DNA from: Zarea fungicola | Taxonomy: Eukaryota > Ascomycota > Sordariomycetes > Hypocreales > Cordycipitaceae | Assembly (NCBI GenBank): GCA_900169235.1 | Contig: FWCC01000472.1 | Span: 38,205 to 102,204, forward strand | Direction of reading: 5' to 3' | Length of the DNA stretch: 64,000 nt | Shown here: in pieces, positions 56,419-64,000 of the stretch | Position numbering within the stretch: position 1 is the first letter of the stretch | How the letters are laid out: the number at the start of each line of letters is the position of its first letter | Translations under genes and position numbers: made by a program | Notes under the pieces: model-generated | What the model saw: the letters and a program-made list of their open reading frames with translations, nothing else | Told to the model about the DNA's origin: nothing | The model's database searches: none

Positions 56419-57446
56419 ATGGATCTTTTCTGGATCATACTTGCCTTTTCATATCCGTTTATGCTACGCTTCTTCAACCGTACAGCCGCCAAGATGCCCA
56501 TCGGTCCAGTCATTGCACTCTCTCATGGTGGAGGTACGGAAATCCTCATTCCGAGAAATCAAACCAACGCATATAAAACTATAAGCTAACGTGGGAAATT
56601 TTGAACAAAAACAAAGGCCCCATGCCTCTTCTAGGCGACCCCGGACATAAAGACATTGTCTACTCTCTCCAAAACCGCATCCCCAAAATCCTCAAGCTCA
56701 GCTCCCCAGAGCACCGGCCCCGCGCCATCGTCCTCGTCACCGCGCACTGGAGCACCCGCGACCCCGTCATCTCGGCCGGCCCGTCCCCGGCCCTGTACTA
56801 CGACTACTACGGCTTCCCCCCGGAGACGTACGAAATCAAGTACCCGGCGCCCGGGCACCCGGCCGTCGCCGCCCAGGTCGCCGCCGCCATGCGGGCAGAG
56901 GGCCTGAGCCCGGTCCTCGACACGAAGCGCGACTGGGACCACGGCGTCTTCATCCCGCTCAAGCTCGCCATCCCCGACGCCGACATCCCCATCGTCCAGG
57001 TCTCGGTGCTGGAGAGCGAGGACCCGGCGCACCATCTCCGCATGGGCCGCGCCCTCGCCGCGCTGCGCGAGGACAACATCGCCATCGTCGGGTCCGGCTT
57101 CGCCTCGTTCCACAACATGGGCGCCATGCGCCACCTGCGCGGCAATGCGGGCGGCGCGCCGACCCAGGGGTGGCTGGACTTCAAGGCCAGGTCGGATGAG
57201 TGGAATGCCGCGCTGACGGCGGCCGTGACGTGCGCCAACGAGACGGAGCGCGGAGACAGGATCGCGCGTTGGAGGGCGTTGCCGTACGCGGACCTGATGC
57301 ACCCGCCGATGGGCGGGGAGCACTTTATGCCCCTGATTGTGTGTGCGGGTGCGGCGAGAGATGCGGACGGCGCGGCCAAGACGTACAAGGACAACTTCTT
57401 GGGTGTCGACATTTTTACGTATTACTGGGGAGATGTTACCGCATGA
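56419..57446 (+). CDS. LigB-type extradiol dioxygenase (DODA/YgiD-like)
   Basis: 314 aa. Exons: 56419-56533 and 56617-57446; the junction rebuilds HGGGPMPLL, and a GCTAAC branch site lies at 56585-56590. Class III extradiol ring-cleaving dioxygenases use Fe2+ or Zn2+ bound by His. Likely ligands: His36 (SHGGG), His82 (TAHW) and His147 (DHGVF); GSGFASFHNMGAM and GEHFMPL complete the active site. The C-terminal part resembles 4,5-DOPA dioxygenase/YgiD proteins of the pfam LigB family. The N-terminus is unusual: MDLFWIILAFSYPFMLRFFN is a hydrophobic, signal-anchor-like segment ahead of the first histidine. An internal Met (MPIGPVIALSHGGG) would give a soluble enzyme. GC content is far above the flanks. 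Substrate unknown; catechol-type compounds expected. Confidence 0.9.
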
Positions 57447-57880
57447 GCTTGGTTGTTGTCAGTACAAGCATGTTATAGCGTTCAAATTAAATGCATTTCA
57501 ACTTTATAGAAACCAGTCCCTTTAAGTCGGTCACATTAATTAAAGAAATCATGCAGGGTATTAAATGTTTTCTTTAGTTTTTATGTAGAATTAGATGTAC
57601 TGTATCCACGGACTCTATGCCCTTGTATCCCAAATAAACTCCCCAGAGTGAGGTGGTTTTATGTAACCATTCATATTCATGTCGTAATTGTAATTAAATA
57701 AAGAAAATGCAAGAATGTTTCCGATGCAGTGCCGTTCTTCGCTGCCGGGGTATATTGTTGAACATGGAAGAGCAAAAAAAGCAATTCGCTTTTGTAGTAA
57801 AAGAGGCAAAAAGGAAGAAAAAGAAAAAAAATAGAAAATAGAAAATAGAAAAAAAAAAGGAAATCAATGCTGTTGTGCAT
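57447..57880. other. 3' intergenic between convergent genes, A-rich
   Basis: No gene seen. A poly-purine A-rich tract (GAAAATAGAAAA type) lies at 57805-57860, just past the stop of the arrestin gene (minus strand). Confidence 0.5.
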
Positions 57881-59335
57881 CTATGACTCTTCGTCATCAT
57901 CGGAGACTTCGTCAATGCTTGAAGGGCGGGCATACAGAGGCTCCAAATCTTCATAATCAACAGGGGCCTCAATTGGATACGCAGGAGGGCTCGGCGGCAC
58001 ATCCTCGTACACGGGGGGCGATTCATTGTCCCAGCTGACACCCAGGCCAGAGTGCTCCGTGAGCACGACACCAAAGTGCATGCGCAGGATGCGACCAGTT
58101 CCAGTCGGGGTTGCCTGGTGTGCCTTGCCCTCGGGCGCGTACTCTTTGGAGACAATGAGCTCCAACAGCAGCGAATGCGTGACCTCCGTACCGTCAGCGG
58201 TCTTGGTGTCGCACGCAAAGGGGCGCGCCTGGTTCACGTTGTACTCAATCTCCATGTCGATGCATCCATCATGGCCGGTGTAGTCCGACTTCCAGCCCTC
58301 ATGCAGCGACTTTTCGCCCACAATGCGGACTTCGTTGCGCGCCGTACCCTTCACTTCACCGACGGTGCTCGCCGAAGGGGCATGTCTCTCGCAGGCGGGC
58401 GCGACAGTCTTGATGGTCTCCTCGAGCTTCCACGTCACCTTCTTAAGCTTCCACAGATCAATCGTCTTGACCTTCTCGTTGCGTGACATGAGCCCGTCGA
58501 GCTTGAGTGTGAGCTTGTTGTTGCTTGTCGGCTGCACGACGGCGAGATAGTCGGCCGAGGCCTTGATATTGGTGGGCGGGAAGACACGCACGGAGTGGTG
58601 TGGGAAGAGTGGCTCGGGGACAGCGCGCTTGACGGCAAGTTTGCGGTCATACTTGAGCACAATGGGCACGGTAGTGCCCGTGCTGTGGCGGGAGACTTGC
58701 GCAACGGCACTGAACTCGTAAGCAATCGACACAAGCGGCGTGTCTGTGCTCGCGGGCAGCTCGCCTCCGAGAAGCACGGAAAAGGGAAAGGCATGGCGGC
58801 CGCGGTGCAGTCTGGTGGTACGCTCAAGGAAGACCCAAGCCTGGACTTCGGTCACCTTGTTCTGGCACTCGGCGCAGTGACCCTGGCATGGTCTCTTGTA
58901 GGTGGTGTGGATGTTTAGGCTTGCTTTGAAGCTGTCAATGTCGACAGCGTCGTCTTTGATTTCGAGGAAGAGCTGTCCAGAGAGGATAGCACCAGTGCTG
59001 TCCTCGGGCGTGCCATGGAGGATGAGGGGCGGGCTCTCAATGAACCAGTCGATGGCGGCGACGCTGCACGAAGCTGGGTTCAGCTCGCGCACAGGCGAAG
59101 GGCTCGCGGAGCGGCCAAAGGGAAGAGAAAGCTTGTGCTTCTTGATAGCGTCAACCAGATCATGAGGCTTCACAGTGTTGGAGTCGTCCATGTCGGAGTC
59201 GTAGGGGCTGCCGGAGACGGAATTGTTGCGCGATGAGTCGCACGAGGCGTTGCGGGAGGAGTTGCGGGAGCGGGCAGCATTTTTGAGCTGGCTGCTGGTC
59301 GAAGACCGCAGGAAGTTGGAGACGAGGTAAGGCAT
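57881..59335 (-). CDS. Alpha-arrestin (LDB19/ART1 type)
   Basis: Intronless, 484 aa from MPYLVSNFL at 59335; an in-frame ATG at 59452 would add 39 residues and lacks the conserved start. Alpha-arrestins recruit the Rsp5 ubiquitin ligase to plasma-membrane transporters for endocytosis. After a Ser/Arg-rich N-terminal (about 1-55), an arrestin N-domain begins at about 88 (DWFIESPPLILHGTPEDSTG) with FLEIKDDAVDIDSFKASL and a Cys-x3-Cys-x2-Cys insert (PCQGHCAECQNK), followed by the C-domain with YNVNQARPFACD. Near the end are two PPxY motifs, PPVY and PPAY (in ESPPVYEDVPPSPPAYP), the expected Rsp5 WW-binding sites. The acidic tail DEVSDDDEES closes the protein. Fits pfam LDB19-like arrestins. Confidence 0.9.
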   Translation of the reverse strand: MPYLVSNFLRSSTSSQLKNAARSRNSSRNASCDSSRNNSVSGSPYDSDMDDSNTVKPHDLVDAIKKHKLSLPFGRSASPSPVRELNPASCSVAAIDWFIESPPLILHGTPEDSTGAILSGQLFLEIKDDAVDIDSFKASLNIHTTYKRPCQGHCAECQNKVTEVQAWVFLERTTRLHRGRHAFPFSVLLGGELPASTDTPLVSIAYEFSAVAQVSRHSTGTTVPIVLKYDRKLAVKRAVPEPLFPHHSVRVFPPTNIKASADYLAVVQPTSNNKLTLKLDGLMSRNEKVKTIDLWKLKKVTWKLEETIKTVAPACERHAPSASTVGEVKGTARNEVRIVGEKSLHEGWKSDYTGHDGCIDMEIEYNVNQARPFACDTKTADGTEVTHSLLLELIVSKEYAPEGKAHQATPTGTGRILRMHFGVVLTEHSGLGVSWDNESPPVYEDVPPSPPAYPIEAPVDYEDLEPLYARPSSIDEVSDDDEES

Positions 59336-62300
59336 GTTGTCTGTGGTGGTGGTTGGTAAGGTTGGTTGAGAGTGCTTGTACTTGATGCGTCGGATTGTAA
59401 GAAAAAGCTCTTGATTGACTTTTGCAGCTATAAGTGTGCTGATTGTCTGCAAGTCGACACAAAAGAAAGTCTATGACAACTGATTGTCCGGCGTACCCCT
59501 CCTCGAAATTTTATGGCGTCCTTGGATTGACGGCAGGAGGGGCACACGATTCACACCTTCTTACAGCAGGAAGGAGCTGTAAAAGGCGAAGGCCGAGGCT
59601 TGGTATTCCGCGATTTGTCGTCAGCGTCGGTAGTTGGCGTTTTATGAATGATGCGCAGCTTGGTTTCAAGGCAATGTCATTCAGAGTATAAGTGAAGCTC
59701 CCTGGTTGATTTCTGGGGAAACAAGTCGTTTCTTCTTCTTCTTTTTAAACCCCGAGGAAACTGCGTAGTACTGGGCTCTCGTTGTGCAGGTAGGTGCGCC
59801 ACAAGTGATTGGATTGGTCAAGGCTGGGAGCTAAGACGTTCCGTGTGAAGCTCGGCACCAAAAACTGGGAATACCGAAAGAGCTGGTGCAGGATCGGACT
59901 GGATTTAGTGGTTCAAGTATTGCCGTGTATCCGTGAAGATTTTCTTTTTTGGCTTCTTTGTTGTTGCTCTTCGTCTTCTGTGTCAGGAATGCAAACTAGC
60001 GTAGGATTTGGATGACGAAGATATGTCAAGCTGCAGGAAGGAAAGCTTGAAGCGGTGGCGAGAACCGGTGGTGTGTATGTATGCTGCGCAAGTGTGATGA
60101 GAGTATGATGGAGGGAGGTGTATGTGAGTAGTGTATATGAGTAGTGTACTTGTCTAGTAGTTATGCTGTAGTGATGCTGAAAGTGATCTGGGGAAAGAAA
60201 TGGACTCGATAACGGTTAAACAAAATAAAAGGGAAAAGGTTTGGGGAAGAGAGGGTATCCAGGACTAATATACGGGAGCGCCAGAAAAAAAATTGTGTCA
60301 TTCATGGTAACCGTAGTCGTCGTCGTGGGCCGGAAGCCGTCCATGGACCCAGAAAACATGTCGACAAGTACCAAGAAGCTAACTAGCAGCCGTGACTCTG
60401 AGAAGTACACGCCCCGGGGGACCTTCGGCCGCTACCTAGCTCAACTTGTCCAGACACACACCCCTTCTTTCCAAGGCTAAAGCCGCGAATAGCTTTTGCA
60501 TGCCCACTGTAACTTGTCAGTGGTGGAGCCCATGTGCGCCCTGGCTCTTTTCTTTTTGGCTTATTACATGACGGTTGGTGGAAAGCCGAGCCGAATCAAC
60601 TGAATGGCGCCAACGAGTCACTCTCCGGCGTAACGAGAAAGTTAATTTTCAGTAATAACCACCGCTACAGAGAGCATGCGGGATCCACTACAAAGGCGTG
60701 CTGTGGTGTTGATCCCGCTACATTATTGCTGCACTGGCGTAATACAGCGACGGGTATTAAACTGGAACCCGAAAATGTATCATCTACAGTATCATTCTTT
60801 AGAATTAACAGGAATTGTTTAGAAATTACTACAGTATTCCATCACATTTTTGCTTTGGCTACGTTTCATACCCAAGACCTTGAGCAGTGTATCAAGATGG
60901 CTTGTTGGGCTTGGCGGGCTTGCTTTCGTATCCCGCGTAACAACAAGCATTGTTCCGCAACAACAATCTACTGTGAAAATAAAGCTTGCGGCTGAATAAT
61001 GCTTGCAGGCGCCGTCTTGTGCCATTAATAAAGTCTGTTTCGAAGAGCAACCGTTTTGCCCTCCGATGTTGCTCCTTGCAGTTTAACCGGAAAGTTGCTC
61101 CACGGAGTATGACCGGCCAGTCGCAGGTTGGCCGTGAAACAAGTGTCATCTGACAAAGGATCGGCTTGTCAATACCGCAGGGCGCACCGCAAACTAGCTG
61201 ACATACGCTGTCGTGAATCGGTGACTGGGTTTGTTGTGGCTTGCGCTGGCCTGCACTGGCTTAAAAGGTTTGTCATCCAACGGCCACACACGCTACGGCA
61301 CGCCATCGCTTTGATTATAAACTTTCGCCGTCGTCATCTTCAGCTGGCATACATTACAAATCTCGCATTGTGCTTCCTGTCTCTTTGATTTCTAGTGGTA
61401 TCGTATCTCGCAACCAATACCTTGAGCCATTCAGCCACTGTCGTTTCATATGCAGATTAATCAATTTTGGTGAAAGTCACGACAGAGAAGTATACGCTTT
61501 CAATCCCGTTATAATTAGTACCTGCAAATGACTAGTTCGTTTATAGGCAACGCATTGTCAAGGTACCCATTTCAGTCGAGTCGTCGCTCTGCCGGGAACT
61601 GTCGACCCACCTCGCTCGATGCTCCGGAGCGGCGGGCCCAAGTCACCGGGCCTGAAAAAAAAATTCAAAAATAATAATAATATAAGCCAAGAGTTCAGAT
61701 CAGACTTTACACGATCACCAGTGCGTTGCGAGACACGGAGCCGCATCATACTTGGCCTTATTCAGTTGACAGATGTGCAACACTCTGGCCAAAGGAGGTG
61801 AAAGGGACGCTAGCTCCAATTTCTTCTGTGTAAGTCTGTGACAACCCTAGACGAGTAGAGAATAAAAGTAAATCAATTAAAGAAATATAAACAAAAAGAA
61901 ATGCTTTTACTCTAGCCAACTCGCTAGTTAGACGGAGTCACGCACCTCGTGGCTGTGGGATTTTTACGCCATATGTACACCGCCGCCGGGTATTACTGGT
62001 TTCTTGTACTTGCACACCCTTGGCAAGAAAAAGCTTTGCTTCCAGTTAGAAAATACAGTGGACCGTGACTGAAAATTTGCCCTTCACGCTGTGGTGCAGC
62101 ACCTAATGATTCGCCGCCAGCCTCCCAAAGAGCCTGGACAACGAAGGTAAGGTTTCCAGTTTTAAATTTTTCCCAACCTGCTCAATGCAAGTACATACTC
62201 CTCACCTAATGGGGCCAAAAAGAGTTTTCGCGGCCCCTGTAATGCCCTGTAGGATGCCGCATACCTGCACATGCTCCCCTGTAACTGTTGCTATGAATGT

Positions 62301-64000
62301 CTGTTGCGTACCTGAAGTCTTGTTGCAACCACACCCCCCTCGTTCCTTCGGCGCGCCCTTTACTGTTTCTCGATTTGGCCAGGGTCCATTTCACAGGATC
62401 GAGCATCTCCGCTTTCATACAGCAAAGCTCCTCTCCAAGCTTTTGCAGCTCAGGTCAAGATTCCGCCGTATTCATGCACAGTAAACCATTCATTTCTGCT
62501 AGTTTGCTGCAAGTCGCTGCAATGTCAAGTTTAGTGCTGCTGGCCGTCGTTTGTCGGGCTTAATACTCTTCACAAGACAGGAGCTAAATACATATGGCGT
62601 CGCGTGCATTTCATTGTCAGGTATCCGTACTTGTCAGTGATGCGTCCCAATGCCACAGTATTCCCGGATTTTGTTGCTCCGACGTTGCATTGCGATCGAT
62701 GGCATGCACCCATGGTCTTCCCATTAAAATGCTGCTATGCTTTCCCAGAGGCATCAGCCAAACAGATTATTACACGTAATTGAAGCCAAGCAGCAATCAT
62801 GATAATTTTGCAGGATAGTTGCCACATGTGCGATCCATAAATAGTCAGGCCCCATCAAATTGAGGCTCTTCTCGTCCCGCTCCCTCCCTTGACGTATTGG
62901 GCTGCCCAGCCGTTCACACCTCTTTCCAATATGTTTAAAGTGCAAACCCATAATTTCCGTTTTGTAGATTACATCAACTCTTCCTTATCAAAGTTATCTT
63001 TCTCTCTCTCTCTTTCCCTCTTATCAGTAGAAAGGCCCAGCAACTTCCCCGCGATCTCCTTTTTTTCCGGGCAAGCACCTTAATCCTTCCCCCGTGGGGG
63101 ATATGATGACGAATGGCATGCTTTTGACTCATAATCCATCATATTAGTTTGACCTGCTCATTTCACCGGCCCGGCAGTGAACCGGACCGGGTAAAAACAG
63201 CACATGGTAGACCACAGCAAACTCGCCTAAAAGGCCCTCGCGCACCCGGGTCCGACATCGGGTCCATGGACTTTGGCACGTTACTGCCAAAGCTGGCCGC
63301 CAATGTACGAGCGCCGTCAAACTAGTTGGGCCACACGTCCCTTCGCGTGTCAATGACAAGGCGCACCTCAGGTAGTGAGCTAAACTGAAATGGGCAAACG
63401 CAATAGCCTTGTAGATGAATGGTGCATCCACTCGGATGCTGCAGCCGATTCGGTTTTCGCTTTTTTGTGGCTTGTGGCCTCACAAAGCCGCGGGGTGTGA
63501 GAAAAACAAAATGACTTTACAAGGGTACATGTATCCGTATATGGCACATGAACTCGTAGTCTACAAACCACTGGGAACCAGCCAGGACACCCATACGGCC
63601 AAAGGACGTGGACGATCGCGCCGAGGGTACGGAGTACAGACAGCGCAGCATAGTAATAGAAAGGAGGCCATGCATCCAACCACAGGCCGCCACAACCTTC
63701 ATAACTAAGCCTCAAATGAACATTGAGGCGCATCCCCAATACCACACGTCTTGAGCGAGACGTTACATAGGAAATGTGCCTTTGTTTTTTTGCGTATTAA
63801 AGAACTGACTGCATTACTCCGTGAAATTCATATCATTTACTCCGTACATGGGTGATATTCTTACATGGAGCCGCCGGCGTAGCACGGAGTAGCCACGTAC
63901 GCCGACATCACCCACTGCAATTAATGTTGTTGCCATTGCAAATTTTCCTAACATGGCCATTGAATAGTTTCTCCTCCCATTACTTGTGCCACGCCCCCAC
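59336..64000. other. Gene-free right flank
   Basis: 4.7 kb without a supportable gene. The first few hundred bp are probably leader and promoter of the arrestin gene. TACGGAGTA/TACTCCGTA-like elements cluster near the end (63627-63637, 63814-63822, 63838-63847, 63883-63891). No tRNA, rRNA or transposon ends were recognised. Open frames on both strands here are short. Confidence 0.5.
63627..63891. repeat. Cluster of ACGGAGTA / TACTCCGT elements
   Basis: Four copies of the near-palindromic 8-9-mer in about 265 bp: GTACGGAGTAC, TTACTCCGTG, TACTCCGTAC, CACGGAGTA. Other copies in the window: 453-462, 21737-21746, 33631-33640, 33751-33760 and 61101-61109, all outside predicted coding exons. Confidence 0.65.

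Noticed and set aside
1..64000. tRNA genes, rRNA, CRISPR arrays, intact transposons
   Set aside because: I looked for B-box-like GGTTCGAAT cores, regular spacers, terminal repeats and transposase or reverse-transcriptase motifs and found none convincing. A tRNAscan or repeat-library search would be decisive.

Overview
The window looks like nuclear chromosomal DNA of a filamentous ascomycete, most likely a sordariomycete of the Hypocreales type. Reasons seen in the sequence: genes are monocistronic on both strands; introns are about 50-95 nt with GTACGT, GTGAGT or GTAAGT donors, GCTAAC-like branch sites and CAG/TAG acceptors; the protein families are fungal (Zn2Cys6 regulators, 2EXR, NACHT-HEAT NLR-like, MRH4, LDB19-type arrestin, CYP504, CYP65-like). 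There is one NN gap at 4415-4416. The species cannot be named from the sequence alone.

Layout. 1-5.85 kb: no supportable gene. 5.9-13.3 kb: copper amine oxidase (+), Zn2Cys6 regulator (-) and CYP504-type P450 (+). Regulator and P450 share a 537-bp divergent promoter; oxidase and regulator are convergent. Together they could route arylethylamines through arylacetates to homogentisate-type intermediates. 13.5-21.3 kb: tubby-like hypothetical, 2EXR protein and DHA1-type MFS transporter, separated by AT-rich gene-poor DNA. 22-36.7 kb: mostly housekeeping genes: a 44-aa secreted Cys-rich peptide, Iwr1, a CBM48/AMPK-beta-like protein, mitochondrial helicase Mrh4, a KEN-box nuclear protein, a secreted cyanovirin-N homolog, a two-dsRBD-like protein and tRNA 2'-phosphotransferase.

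36.7-57.5 kb is more accessory: a bacterial-type SAM methyltransferase with an intron, a 1501-aa hydrolase-NACHT-HEAT NLR-like protein, a secreted 8-Cys protein, an SDR, a Fungal_trans-type regulator, a CYP65-like P450, a decayed sedolisin protease and a LigB-type dioxygenase, spaced by 0.6-1.8 kb of apparently empty DNA. 57.9-59.3 kb holds an alpha-arrestin with two PPxY motifs. 59.3-64 kb shows no gene.

All exon boundaries were read by eye from splice motifs, reading-frame continuity and family consensus; cDNA has not been consulted. The most coherent candidate system is the amine oxidase-regulator-CYP504 trio. The most unusual single genes are the DUF574-type methyltransferase (38.5 kb) and the NLR-like protein whose hydrolase domain has Cys at the usual nucleophile position (40.3 kb).
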